Shown: positions 11,047 through 39,711 of the stretch, piece by piece
How positions within the stretch are numbered: position 1 is the first letter of the stretch
Layout: every line of letters begins with the position of its first letter
Assembly (NCBI RefSeq): GCF_000003815.2
Contig: NC_049981.1
Span: 8,908,377-8,972,376, forward strand
DNA length: 64,000 bases
Direction of reading: 5' to 3'
Source of the DNA: Branchiostoma floridae
Lineage: Eukaryota > Chordata > Leptocardii > Amphioxiformes > Branchiostomatidae
Notes under the pieces: model-generated
Told to the model about the DNA's origin: nothing
Database searches by the model: none
Seen by the model: only the letters and a program-made list of their open reading frames with translations
Program-made: the position numbers and the translations under genes

Positions 11047-13100
11047 ACTGCCTCCTTTTCATGACAATTAAGATGGGCATGAAACTTTGGTAGGTCTTCT
11101 GTGCGGTGCTCAGAGACAAAAGTTGACTGCTGAAAATGAGGGAGTGTTCATTGTGTCTTTTGGCCAGATGCCGTGACAGGAAGCTACGCATGCGCCGCCC
11201 GAAGTTGGAAATTCTGCAATTATATCATTTTCCATAGAATTGACGCTGAATCTAAATATTAACATAGAGGAGGAAAACTGTATATCCTGCTACGGAACGA
11301 GGGCAACACGGTAGCAAGAGGAAAAAAATCAACTCTCTATAAGAGTGTACCATCCCCGGATTTCAGAAAGGCCATTACTTCATCGTCACGTGACTATGTT
11401 TGCCTAAGATATCCTGTCAGTGCAGTGTGACACTTGGTACTGAGGCCATGTTGATTCAATTATATAGATGACATCCGCGCGCGCATCCGTTTCCAGAAAG
11501 GTTTCAGTCATACTGTAAATCGAACAAAGTAACTTCAAAATGATCAAATGTATGCTGTAAATTAAAAATATATCAAAAAACGGATGTCAATTCCAACTCA
11601 AAGAAAATGTAAAAGAACAAAAAATGAGGAATCTATTGTTCTGTATACCATGCTCTGTGTGTTAAGCAATTTTTCAACTTCGCTGACCATTTAGATTAAA
11701 ATAATGAAGGCAACTTTTTTTTATTTACACTTTTGCATCAGTTTTCTTGTTTCGGAGAAAGTTATCCATATAATCGAATCAACATGGCCTTACCATAACA
11801 CGTCTCGTACCAAGATAAAAAGTCACCCAACATTCATAGGTGACGAAACTTCCTTTCTCTTCGCGTCCTTGACGAAGACCTTGCTGTTCATCGTGTTTTA
11901 TATGGTATTAAAAAGTTTTAGACAAAGTCTCCTTCGTTACACGACCTTGAAGTAGACGTTTCGACAACCATCTGTCGCCTTCAGTATAAAATGAAACAAA
12001 TACTGTCGGTACGATGTGAACTAGACTGAGTCAGTGCAATTCAAACTTAACGAAGAAGACTTTGTTCAATTGATCTACCAACCTCTCGTCAACATGACAG
12101 TGCTCTATTAGCCACAGAGCGGCTTTTGGGTTAGGCTACCCCTACCAGTCGTTCTGTTGCTAGTGTTGTACGTGCTATGAACAGTCGAGTTTGTATAACA
12201 CTACAAACATACCATCTTCGACCAAAAATGTTTTCAAACATGAAAGCAAACCTTATTTCTGTAGCAAATACTATAATCGCCACACCCCGTCAAATGGCCA
12301 ACGGACCCTGAACTAACACATGACCCTTCCGGACGACATTATCGGGAGGGATCGCACAAACTAGAAGGTAACAGGAGGCGGTTGGAGTCGGCTTTGTGGC
12401 TGCTGATCTCCGTCCGGAAGATCGGAAGTTTCACGGAAGTGTGCGTAGAGGAGGAACCGGTCATGAATAAGATATCAGTCGCACACAGAGCTGCCGGGGT
12501 GCGGTAGGGTGCGTTACGAGGAATATATTCCACAGCGAGCAGATTAAATTTGGAATGAGCATTCAGGTTTGGACTATTGCTTCTAGACTTTCTTATTTTA
12601 TACCTACTCGGCAGATATTTTGTGGATAGGTTCTATGTGACATAATGAATCATAATATACCCCACTGGAGGGTCTTCATGAGTCATTAAAAACTAGAAAA
12701 TTTCGAAATAAATTTCGAATTTTTTTATTTAAACATTTTTCCCAGAAAATTTCAAAATTTCCTCAGATGAATTTCGAAATTTTCAAGTACCTGACAGAAA
12801 AATGTCGACCTTTTTCTCTGGGCAATGCAAAAATTTTGAAATGTTTAGTAAAATTTCGACATTTTCTATTGCTGATATATGTAATAAAAACTTTGTTTAA
12901 CTTAAAAAGAGTTCAACAAGAGTTTTAAAGAGCTGTGGACCTCTCTTTGTATCAAAGATATTTGACCCTTGCCTTCTTACATGTCTTAACAGTACATGAC
13001 TAAAATGTGAATCAGATAAAAATATGACTGATTGATCGGAAAAGATCCCGTGCCATTCCTGCGTGACAAGATGTCGGGTCCATTGGCGCGTCTGAAGCAG
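11047..13100. other. No gene seen; putative upstream region of the VWA gene
   Basis: Upstream of the minus-strand start at 11046 there is no clear TATA box or CpG-rich promoter. 12690-12870 is AT-rich with many AAATTTCGA-like words in both orientations. No exon or RNA gene recognised. Confidence 0.35.
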
Positions 13101-13115
13101 ACAACGTAGGGTAGT

Positions 13116-13310
13116 ATGGCCGCTCTAGCACCGTCCCTCCAAAAGGCCAAGAAGCCTACTGCACGCAGGCCTCACCACCGCCATGATCACGGCAGAGAAA
13201 GACGTCAAGAAGCCGGCCAAGAAACCCCCTCACATTAGGCGAGAAAACCACGAAATCTCCGGTCAAGAAACCTGCTCCGACAAAAAAGGCCGAATTTGGC
13301 TCCCGACTCT
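13116..13310 (+). pseudogene. Histone H1-like remnant
   Basis: A short stretch reads, in shifting plus-strand frames, 'QKAKKPTARR', then 'AMITAEKDVKKPAKKP', then 'TKSPVKKPAPTKKA'. Lysine/alanine/proline-rich tails with K-S-P-V-K and a PT...MITA entry to the globular domain are typical of linker histone H1. At least two frameshifts occur, a stop (TAG) follows 'PSH' in the first frame, and most of the globular domain is missing. It is best read as a decayed H1 copy; the short length leaves real doubt. Confidence 0.45.
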
Positions 13311-13860
13311 CTCTCGACTATGGTTAGGAGTGATTGGGGAGCTAAGTCGGCTGTAGTCGACCGGCATTCGGCTGAGTCGGCTGGCGTTTGGCTGAGTTGG
13401 CTGGTGTTCGGCTAGACCATCTTAAGATCTTAGAATTTACCGACCTTCCGGCGATCGCGAAGTACGCCCAAAGATCGCACATAATGGGACAGGGGTATTA
13501 TCAACAGTACGACTACCGTTTTGGTTGGTGACACATGAATTGACCTAGTAGATTACCGGCAATTCTGCCGTTAAAGCTTTTCGTCCGTACGTTTTTTTTG
13601 GGGGCGGGGGGTGGGGGTACCCGGGAGGCCACGTCCGACACGTTTTTCTGAAAACGTGGAGAAGGACTGGCAAGAGCAAGTCACTCGCACGGTTGCTTAG
13701 GCAATCAATATGTAAGTGGTCTGCATGCCGTAAGCCGCTGCGTGCATTATTTATTGCGCAAGTGGCCATGGTAAGTGAGTTGTATGTGCTTAAAACGTAC
13801 TTTCTCTGTGCGATAGCCACGTTACCGTATGCAGGGGTACATTTTGAACATTACTAAGAA

Positions 13861-14808
13861 ACGAGAAGAAGCGTCGGAATGAAAATTATTTTCTATTCCT
13901 GGCAATTCCTGGCAATTCGTAGTGTGTTATAACTGCATTCCAGCTATTCGTGCCCGTTCTTTTGGCTAGCCCGAAAGTTTTTGACATGTTTTTATTTATT
14001 TATTAGGATTCTCCATTTGGAGGGTATGGCGAAACAGGTGTTAAGAACACCTTTTCAAAGCCGCCATACACATATGTGCACATGTTCGCACATGTCTACA
14101 CGCGGCAGGGTTACACCGCCCCTTACGGGGTGATATACCCTTTCGCTGGCTAATACGGTATGGAGGTTCGCCAGGCCTCCAACCGGGTGATTTGAAGTGA
14201 ATCACCAACTCCAGACAGAAGGGTTTGTTCCATCTCACACCGCACCATCGCACGTGTGGGGGTTCTTTAACGTGCATGGGGTGTGACTCTCCCCATACAC
14301 GGGACCTCCATTTAACGTCCTATCCGAGGGACGGCCCTAGCCGAAGCTAGGTACTCATTTTTCACCTGAGTATAGTGAGGAAATCCGTGTAAAGTGCCTT
14401 TCCCAAGGGTACAAGATCGGTGACACGCAGCGGGATTCGAACTCGCCACCTCTCGGTCACGAGGCACAAATCCCGCCGCTGCGCCAGACGATCTCACGAG
14501 TTTTTGACATGTTAAAAACTCTCGAGGTGCATTCGAAGTGGAGAAATATCGAATGGCATTCATAGTGGATTCTAAGTGTATTCTAACTATTCCTACTGCA
14601 GTCTGACCGCATTCTGCGGCATTCCAACATTATTCGAAACATTCTTATCTCATTCGATGGAGAATTGAAAAGGCAAGCCATCTCGAATCCTGCCCGATTG
14701 TGGCCGAAAGAATATCTGGAATGTAGTCGGAATGTCTAGAATACACTACGAATGCAGGAATAGAAAAGAATTTCCATTCTGACGGCATTCTGGCTCATTC
14801 CTTCTCGT
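13861..14808. mobile_element. Long-inverted-repeat MITE/foldback element carrying a nested SINE
   Basis: About 100 bp at the left end (13861-13965), starting ACGAGAAG, matches the reverse complement of the right end (about 14690-14808, ...CCTTCTCGT). Shared words include 'TTTTCTATTCCTG', 'ATTCGTAGTGT' and 'CATTCCAG'. Without the SINE (13991-14498 plus one duplicated target) the element is about 425 bp. No open frame of note. Superfamily undetermined. Confidence 0.65.
13991..14498 (-). mobile_element. tRNA-derived SINE, full length, 15-bp target duplication
   Basis: 508 bp on the minus strand. The head (14498 down to about 14425) has an RNA polymerase III A box (TGGCGCAGCGG) and B box (GAGTTCGAATCCC), as in a tRNA-derived promoter. 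The tail is an AATA-rich run (13991 on). Identical 15-bp copies of AGTTTTTGACATGTT flank it at 13976-13990 and 14499-14513, the hallmark of LINE-driven retroposition. Related bodies are at 50690-51095 and, partly, at 28796 and 52914. Confidence 0.9.
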
Positions 14809-15109
14809 GTGAAGGGGATTTAAGGCCCATTTGGAATTCCCACTCGAATGGCCCCGAATGTGGCATGAATTTAGCAAATAATTCATCCCGGCTGGTTCTG
14901 CTTGATTCCTGCTGATTCGGTTTCAGTGTGAGGCCCTATTAATGACATTTTCGTAAGTAGGCCGACGAAATCAATCCCTTACAAAGACGAAAGCAATCCC
15001 TTACAACATATCCGAGCCGAGCCGACACTAGGGTCCAAGTCAGGCCCACAGATACATATAGTTTGATCCAGATAGCCAAGCAGCGGGGTTCTTATAAAAC
15101 TGCAGAGAC

Positions 15110-15865
15110 ATGTATGACAGACTTGTAAAGAAAGCATATAATACTTCTGTTGAGCTACAACAAGACTGGGCTGTGCATGTGCAAGATATGTTAAGTAGAC
15201 ATGGTTTCCAAAATGTTTGGCTTAATCCTGCTGTTAATGCCAACCGTTTTGGAAATATATTTAAGAACCGTCTGCAAGACACGTTTCTCTCTGGTTGGAG
15301 ACAAGAATTAAAAAGTTTTAACAAACTCAGTACTTATTGTAAAATAAAAAAAGAATTCTGTTTCGAAAAATATCTTTCATCTGTTCAAAACAAATTGTTT
15401 AGAAATGACCTAACGAGACTAAGGATTAGTGCACACACCTTACAAATTGAAAAGGGCCGACACTACAACATACCAGCCAATGAGAGACTTTGTCCCACAT
15501 GCCATAATGACATAGAAAATGAATTTCATTTTGTAATGGATTGTCCGACTTATGAAGAAGACCGTCAAAAGTTATTTCAAAATATTGTATGTAAGTCCGA
15601 AATTGTACTACCACATGCTAGGTCAGAGGTATTTCATTTGATATTATCATGTCCTGTTCATATATCTGCCTACGTTGGCCAATTTATTTACAACTCATTG
15701 CAAAAACGAGATAATGCTTTATGATACTCACTAGATTGTTTATACTGTTATATTATATTACATTAGTTGTTAGTTATTTGTATTAGTATATAGTTGTTCA
15801 CATTGCCATACATTGTAACTGTTACAATTGTTGCGCAATAAATTTATTCTATTCTATTCATGTCA
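15110..15865 (+). pseudogene. LINE 3' end, 5'-truncated, with C-terminal zinc-finger-like motif
   Basis: One open frame, 15110-15724 (204 codons), starts abruptly without an upstream reverse transcriptase. It ends with the LINE C-terminal pattern CPTC-x-ND-x-ENEFHFVMDC followed by Y-x-x-DR. The 3' untranslated part runs to an ATTCT-repeat tail near 15845-15862. The same family, reverse-oriented, is at 36702-38115 and 59966-61380, and a decayed copy is at 49840-50435. It is a dead-on-arrival copy but undamaged over its length, so the insertion is fairly recent. The family is left open. Confidence 0.8.
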
Positions 15866-16254
15866 AGTAATTGCTATTTGACGTATCTTAGTGCCTTGAC
15901 GTGTCAGACATTGTATTTCTTTTCAATCGCTTAGAGTCCATTCCAAGACACCGTGCGGATGTTTGTTGCCATTGTTTAGAATTGATTTTAAACTTCAGAA
16001 ATATTTTATAACATTATTTCAATTCTATAAATATTTCCCCGGTCCTGTGAAACTTTGGAAATATTCATGGTGTGGAATTAGATACTTCTAATGGTTTCTA
16101 AATAATGATAACAGCATTCTACCATTATTTACCATTTTCTACAATTTTTTCTACAATTCAGACTTATTACAAATATCACCTAAAACCCTCATGGTGACTT
16201 GAAATTGACTAATGTGTCTTATCTTTGAGTATCTGCTATTATGAAATGAAGTCG

Positions 16255-16310
16255 GCGTATAATTTGGGTACCTACTGGCTGGCAAAATACACCTAGTTAT
16301 TATTATTAAT
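16255..16310. repeat. SINE-like 3' tail fragment
   Basis: The words 'TTTGGGTACCTACTGGCTGG' and 'CAAAATACACCT', followed by an ATT-rich tail, recur at 40636-40690 at the end of a longer element. It is probably the 3' end of one retroposon family. Confidence 0.5.
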
Positions 16311-16559
16311 ATAAACTGTCCTCATTATTTATGCAAATTAGCCCCTGATTTGCATGATAAAAATTGATTATGTAAGGCATCTCCAAAGCTATCTCACTCT
16401 TACTTACGGGCCATGACAAAAGCTACCTGCATTCCAAAATACCATGACAATCTGGCAACGCAAACTATTCCACTTCAAAGGGATGATGCAGCTACATAGG
16501 CGCGAAAAAGTTGTAGAATTCTGAGAATTTTTGCCAATCGAACGTATCATTTACTGTAA

Positions 16560-17125
16560 GGCTAGCCCCTGAGATGTCTATAAAAAAAACACCCTCCAAC
16601 CACCACACCCTCGCCCATTTCACGAAGGTTGAGTTGTACGAACGCTTGTCTTGATACTATTTTGAAAGTCATTGCAGCTATGCGCAAATCCAAAGGAGAC
16701 TTGGGGACATTTATTTTTTGTAAAAAAAATGCTCTTTTTGGCTCAGGAGAGCAAATTAGCATCTTTCGACAAGCAAGGTGCAGTCTGGAGAAATATCACG
16801 GAGGGAGCAAGGGGCCAGCCACTGGCCTAGGCACTCAGGCAGGACAAGCAAGGTGCATGTCTGATGTCGGGGACTGTCCCGCATGCAATTAAGTTGGTTC
16901 CGAGGGAATCGGACGTTCTTTTGCAAAACATGTATTTTTTGTGTGAAAAATGCTCTTCTTGGCTCAGGCGAGCAAATAAGCATTTTTCGACAAGCAAGGT
17001 GCATGTCTGATGTCGGGGGACCGTTCCGCATGCAATGAAGTTGGTTCTGGAGAAATTGGACATTCTTTTGCGAAACATGCATTTTTGGTGAAAAATGCTC
17101 TTTTTGGCTCAGGCAAGCAAATTAA
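16560..17125. repeat. About 147-bp tandem repeat, 2-3 units
   Basis: The block 'AAAAATGCTCTTxTTGGCTCAGG ... GACAAGCAAGGTGC ... GTCTGATGTCGGGG' recurs with anchors near 16726, 16944 and 17091. The first spacing is longer because of an extra segment (about 16790-16845). The third unit is broken by MITE M1 copy b and resumes at about 17600. Minus-strand frames across it give repetitive peptides that I do not regard as genes. Confidence 0.75.
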
Positions 17126-17598
17126 GGTCGCATAACACAGTATTTATGGGCGACCCCCGTGGACATAAGTAGATCGGGCACAAAATAGGTCGTCGCAGTT
17201 CTTGAAAAGCCATAGAAATTTTTCTGTGCACGTCAGCGAGTCGGAAACTGTGGTGAATAGTAGAGGGATACGTAAGTTTTGAGGCTGTATGAGTTGGGTT
17301 ACGATGTTTGTTTGGCTGGGTAGAATTTCGCGCACGAATCCGGTTCCCGCTACTTCCGTGTGTCGGCTGCAGTATGGTGACCTCCGCTGGGGGTCATTTC
17401 AAAGTGTTCTTTCTGGGAAAACGAGACGACAAACTTCATCTCGTTTTCACATATGTTGTAGATTATACCCTCAACTCCAACATATCGAATTCTTGTTAAT
17501 TACTTTTGCACCCTGATATATTTTTTGAGTCGTCGAACCACCTCACTTTGGGGTCCTTAAGGTAAATCCCCATAGGCGAAAAACTGTGTTCTGCTACC
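17126..17598. mobile_element. MITE M1, copy b
   Basis: Second copy of the element at 9933-10372, 473 bp, with ends GGTCGCATAACACAG and the complement of GGTAGCAGAACACAG. It has an extra internal stretch near 17150-17180. It sits inside the 147-bp tandem repeat, flanked by TTAA on the left and TGAA on the right, consistent with a 4-bp duplication carrying one change. Confidence 0.8.
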
Positions 17599-18069
17599 TG
17601 AACATTTTTCGACAAGCGAAAATGGTAAATGTTATTAATATCATGTAGCTCCATGAATAACTACTATACCTTGAAATAATGATAATCAAAGTGCCATTAT
17701 ATGTTGATACTGTTCTACAGAATTTTATTCACATACTTATGATGAATACAGTCCATATATCCTGTAACAGTGATATGTACTTTTCTATAAATTCAGATAA
17801 TGTCTCCTATGGGTGTGATTATTAGATGGAGTAGAATATTGTTTCTACAACTACCTTTCTAGACACATAAATTCATAAATCACCACATCAGTCATTAGAT
17901 GCATTGCCGAGTACATTTGCTATTATTGCAGTCCTGGAGACATAATGATCTCCAAGCAGATCCTATGGTAGGGCCAGCTGTATAAAACTATCTATACCTA
18001 TGCCACTGTAGGATCTGCTGGGAGATAAGAGACATATCAAAGAGGATTCAAAATACTTTCAATAACCAG

Positions 18070-18190
18070 GTTGCAGAGTGGGCAACCTCAGCCAAATACT
18101 ACATATAGGTTGCCCAAGGCTCAGCCAAACACTACATGTAGGTTGCCCAAGCCTCAGCCAAACACTACATGTAGGTTGCCCAAGAGTATT
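18070..18190. repeat. Three tandem copies of a roughly 41-bp unit
   Basis: Units of 'CTCAGCCAAACACTACATGT' followed by 'AGGTTGCCCAAG' repeat three times, the first copy slightly diverged (CAAATACTACATAT). Confidence 0.85.
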
Positions 18191-21100
18191 TAAAGTTGCC
18201 ACATGATAAGGTGTGAGGCCTTAATGGATTCTTATACCTTAATTGCTTATCGTTAGTTCAGTTAGAATAAGTGTTAAGATCGTTCATGGTCAAACAATTC
18301 ACACACGGAAACATCCTCCAAATTGCAAAAAAAAGCCATATTTCATGCATTGCATTCCTCCATAATTGACGGTAAAACTGAAACAACGGGAGTTATTACA
18401 TAAACATGCTGGTTGTTTTGATGCACATATTCAATGTGCAACGACCTGGAGGTCAAGGGACTAGGTAGGTAGGTAGGTATTCAAATATGCAAAACAGATC
18501 AAAACATTGACTCAGAGGAAAGGCAACATAGGACAGCTGGAAACCAATGAATGTGGATAAATTTAACAAAACGACGGAAGAAAATTGCAAAAGAAAGTCA
18601 TTATAGAGACTTACAGCTCATTATTCCATTCTTTATGCTGAGCCTGATTTAGTATTGCAGCGTTGATTTTGATCCTTGATGCATAAAGCGTTAGGTGCAG
18701 AACTCTTAGTCTCCAGTGCCACATCAAAACTAGGTAACATACTGCACTTTATGAGTCAGAAACATAAGTTGTGCCAAACAAAAAATAGTTGCATGGCACA
18801 ACTGGTCATCTTAAATCCTCAATATCTAGAAGTATTTGCACTCTCATTGAGACTTTCCGTTACCAAAAATCACTTTTTAGCCATGAATCAAGAATCAGAC
18901 ATCATGTCCACATAGAAAAGGTGTTCATTTTAACATTGACACCTAAAAACTAGTTTGATACATTGCTGTTCTTGAATTAGTCAAAGGCACCTGGATTTCT
19001 AAGCTAACAAAAGCAAACACTACAATAACACAAAAAAGTCTAAATGCAGCTTAGTGTCTGTAAGTGATTGTTGTACACATTCAGTGATAGGTTTTAAAGA
19101 AATGTATCTAAAGTATATCATTCTATACAAACCTTAGCTCCACAGTCATAAAAAGATTCTTTCTTTAAACATTAATTCTCATTTTTGTTTTGGTCTTACA
19201 GCCTTCTTGGAAACAACTGCTACAAAAATGTAACATCTGAAAACAAATTTAGAGATTAACAATTTACTTCTATATAGGGCCACACCAATTCTATTTGTTG
19301 GTTCTCGTCCATTTTCAAAAAAGAATTACAATAATCCAAATAGTAGTACCATTCGGAGCCAAATACATATAATTTCAGTCTAACAACAATGCCTTTTATT
19401 CAGAACATCATTGTATAAAATGTGCCATTAAACTCCTTAGGCTGTTGTTTTTTTGTGTTATCTAAGCAATATATCTTCGCCTCAGACCTTTTGACAAAAA
19501 TTATTATCATTTTTTCACAGGTCCAATTTATTTCTGAAAAAATCTAAGAACCAACAAATAAATCTGGTGTGAGATAGGCTACACTTAACGATTTCTTTAA
19601 AAATTCTCACCACTACATGTACTTGTGAGATTCTGCAAACATTGTTCTGCAGCAAATTCTAATGAGCCCAGCCTGTATATTAAAAGCTAACATAAAAATT
19701 GATCTAAATTTCAAAGAAACATTCTCCAAATACTATTTATAGATTAAACTGATTGTATCCACTAGTTTTGTTTGTAGTTACATTATAGAAAACCTTACAA
19801 AAGTTGCAGTATTTCTGATTTGTCTATATATAGTAAGATTGTGTTAACATCACTCAAATACATGTACATCTACAAGGGGCCTTCACTAAGTTCTGTTCTC
19901 ACAAAGAAACAATGGGCACACTCAAAAGATTTGTGGCATTATAAAGTAGCCTTTTATGGCTATCAAACGAATCTGAGATCATTGTGGTCATTAACTTGCT
20001 GGCCACACCCTTTTGAAAATAAGAATGTTTAAGAAGCAAGAAAAATAGGTGATAAAGGCAATAGAACTCTGATCAGAGCTGTGTGTATGCCTCGTGCCAT
20101 GAAATCTACAAACTTTAAGACAATGTAAAAATGTGTTACAGATCTATAGTTTCATCAAATATCCTAAACAGAAAGTGGGTAGATAACAGAGCAAGGAGAA
20201 CCCTACACCTGACCTGCACATCTAAGATCACAGCTGATTCTTCCCTCTCAAAATACTGATTTTTGATATCACAAATATTTCAGTTTTGATAGATTTTCAT
20301 AAAAGTTCATAACTGAGTTCTTGTATATAACACTTCAACTAGAGTTCCATGACCCCACACCTTTGCCAAATGATTTTACCTTTACAACTGCTGTCATCAA
20401 TTATGCAAATAAGTCCATTGCATAAATCATATCAGTTGGTCATCTTCTTCCCAAGATACCAGACGTACACAATCTATGTTCAGAAAGAAGGCTTTCATCC
20501 CATTTTTTTGTAATTATGCAAATGAGGTCCTCATGTTCAATGATGTTAAACAAACCTGTACATTCAAATGTAACTTCCAAATGCCGCAAGTAAAAAATTC
20601 TAGTCATTTGTCACAGTGGGGTTACATCATTTTCTCATTGATTATGCAAATTAGCTCTTTACTTGGCATAGTATTTATCAACATTCTTCTCTTTCTCAGA
20701 TACAAATATCACATGTTGCAATAGTCCTGTAATAGAACAAAGCGGGTTTAGACAAATTCTCATTAATTATGCAAGTTAGATTAGATTCAAGCATCACTTA
20801 AGCTATCTGCATCCTAAAAATCATGATGATCTGCTAATCCCTTCTTGAGTTATTCTTCTTCAAAGTCTTAAACTAAAACGGCTTCTGCAGTTCCAAATAA
20901 AGCCGCTAGGGAGCCCAAACATACACCACTTACTCTCTACCCCAAGAGCTATCTACCACTCAAAAATCATGACCGTACATACATTGTAGCTTGTCCAGAA
21001 TTCTGCTGCAGTACCATAGCAAGCCAGTAGGGGCCCAAAATCTAATCATTTCAAGGTTTCAGAAAGACCCACATACCAAACATCAATACAATCCATCCAG

Positions 21101-21402
21101 GCATTCATTGAGTTTAATTATGCTTGTTAAAAACACACAAAGACTCACAAAAACACAACCGCTATCAAAAACTTAACCATTTAGCGAACTTCAAGGTAAC
21201 TAGCGAAGGTAATAAGTAGAATTTAGGGAGATACAGTGTGTATTGTTTGTTGGAGATTCTTCAATCTTAAAAATGTCATGATATCAACCTTGCACACAAG
21301 AATGTGCATGTGGTTCACTTCATGACAATTTACAGTCACATGAAATCTGTCAATATGATAAACCTCTTCTACCTTCTATATTCCATTGCTGCATGGGACT
21401 GT

Positions 21403-21408
21403 TTTATT
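21403..21408 (-). terminator. Candidate GFPT polyadenylation signal AATAAA
   Basis: Minus-strand AATAAA about 270 bp downstream of the GFPT stop codon, a reasonable 3' UTR length. The AT-rich context makes chance occurrence possible. Confidence 0.3.
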
Positions 21409-21675
21409 TCTGTTGGCTTGAGGGCAAAGATAGGAAAAGCCCATTGTGGGTGAAACATTGTAAGGAATAGCCAACATATAGCAGCATAGGAAAACTACAT
21501 TTTCTCTTCAGATGGTTCTATCAAAGATAACACTCCAGACATGGGAGGGGGTTATTCTGCAGCTTAATTCAAATGTTGATAATTGGATATTCAGGAATCT
21601 GTTCAAAGTCACTGCCCGAGCTCTGCAAATCCTGGATAATCTGAATTGGCTGGTTTCTGGGCCAGTTTTGTATCT

Positions 21676-27276
<5,601 letters not shown>

Positions 27277-27592
27277 TTATTAGAATGTCATATAAATAGA
27301 ACAGAGTAACTAAACCTGATATTGGCGCATGGAGAGATTCACATATGTGCCTGAATCTAGATCTAGACGCCACCTGTTAAAATTTGCGTGAACTGCAGCA
27401 AATTTCACTACACTGCCTGTTTTTGAGTGAGCTCTGTTGCGGGGCATTTTTAAGTTTTTTTTTTTAATTTTTATTTCTATTCGGCAAAAAAACGAAGCGG
27501 CGAATCCGTTAACCAAAGAAATAAATTGGTGTGGCCAAATGGATGTAAAAATTAGTATTTTAATGGATGTAAAAAAGAAAAAAAAAAAAAAT

Positions 27593-27663
27593 CTACCTCC
27601 CCGGATTCGAACCGGGTGCATTGGTTTAGAATGCGTAAACTTTAACCACTGCGCCAGTGCGAA
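27593..27663 (-). repeat. tRNA-like sequence (SINE head or tRNA pseudogene)
   Basis: The minus strand reads an A box (TGGCGCAGTGGTTAA), a perfect 5-bp anticodon-type stem GCATT/AATGC around a 7-base loop CTAAACC, and a T arm CCCGG-TTCGAAT-CCGGG. The acceptor arms do not pair, so it is not a working tRNA. It is either a tRNA-derived SINE head or a tRNA pseudogene, in a GFPT intron. Confidence 0.6.
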
Positions 27664-28537
27664 CATGTTGGAAAAATGCCTGTTTTAACAGGTTTAGAAA
27701 TGTTTGGCATGGATTGAACAGGTCCGTTCATCTCAACATCACAACGGCGACTATTCTGGCCTCAGAGCATTTTGCCGCTAAGGCGGCAAAATGCAAAAAC
27801 ATTCAAATTCATGTACAGTGTACATGTATCTCCAAAAGACAAATAAGTACATTTGTACTAGTACTATAAAGTATAATGTGTAACTATTGTAAATCTGATC
27901 CATAACAGTTCAATGGCTTCCTGATTATATTTACTCAAATTCTAACTTTCTGTACATCTGATTATCAATGTTGAAGCATGTAATTTAAAACACGCATGCA
28001 TAATGAGGCAAGACTGGCATGTACATTATGTACTGGGGCTTTTTTATGACTATCATTTTCAAGTCTGTAGACTGAGAATTAGGGCATGTGACCATTTGGA
28101 TCAAATTCCATGGATCCAGCATAGGTCAGTCCCAGCTCGCTCATGTTATAAACATTTGTCACGATCATTTCAAATAGTGACAAAGCTGGTAGTCCTGTGT
28201 ATGAGGAGCTTTGGGCACAGGCCACAAGCGTCAAACCTCTGAATATAAACAAACCTAAAACACTTATCGAGAAGAGAAGGGGTGATACAGTATGCTTGGC
28301 CAAAAGGAAAGTCGTAGCAAAGCTGCATTACACTTAGTACTACATGCAGCTACTTTAACAGCCAAGCATTATGCTTCACATCAATTGAGGATGACTACTG
28401 TCTGTTTTTTTTAAGACTAAAAACACTTTACCATGAAACTCCTAATGATTACAAATGTATCTTATCACTGCTATATTTAACTTAATACAAGAAGCTGCAT
28501 ATATCATATATATATATACTATATCCAGTGGACTGAC

Positions 28538-39200
<10,663 letters not shown>

Positions 39201-39611
39201 CTAGTACACAGGATCAGAGAACAATCATTTTAGCATGTGCAGAGATTCGTTTATGGCCCAGTAATAAAAGTTTAATCTTGATACATTTTTACTGACCAGA
39301 AGGGTTATTTCATATAATTCCTTACCTGTGAGACTGTGTAATTCAGCAACTTTTTAACTACACCAGTCAGCTTAATTTGCATATCTATAAAATGTGGGGG
39401 GCAGCCCTCTAAGATACACTCAAGTAACGATATTCATCATATTTCAATCCTTCCTTGGGGAGGGAGATGGATGGAAATTATGCTGTTTATTTTTTTGCAA
39501 ATGAGGTCTTTCTAGTTAAACCCTCTTTTCCCAAGTAATGTACACCTGACAATAATTGGTTAACAAAATACACAATCAAAATTAAGAAATACAGCAAACA
39601 AAGAAGCAAAA

Positions 39612-39711
39612 NNNNNNNNNNNNNNNNNNNNNNNNNNNNNNNNNNNNNNNNNNNNNNNNNNNNNNNNNNNNNNNNNNNNNNNNNNNNNNNNNNNNNNNNN
39701 NNNNNNNNNNN
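39612..39711. other. Assembly gap (100 N)
   Basis: Exactly where copy A ends; a scaffold join of unknown length. Confidence 0.98.

Larger units (their letters stand above)
17600..21675. other. 3' flank of GFPT; no gene seen
   Basis: AT-rich sequence without recognisable exons. Contents seen: a roughly 41-bp triplicate at 18070-18190, a GTAG run near 18468, and a diverged R1 repeat at 20380-21180. A minus-strand AATAAA at 21403-21408, about 270 bp past the GFPT stop, is a possible polyadenylation signal. Confidence 0.4.

Noticed and set aside
16756-17082. Cys-rich repetitive minus-strand peptide
   Set aside because: It is the 147-bp tandem repeat read through; no start context, domain or splice evidence.
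27593-27663. Functional tRNA gene
   Set aside because: A and B boxes and anticodon-type stem are present, but the acceptor ends do not pair.
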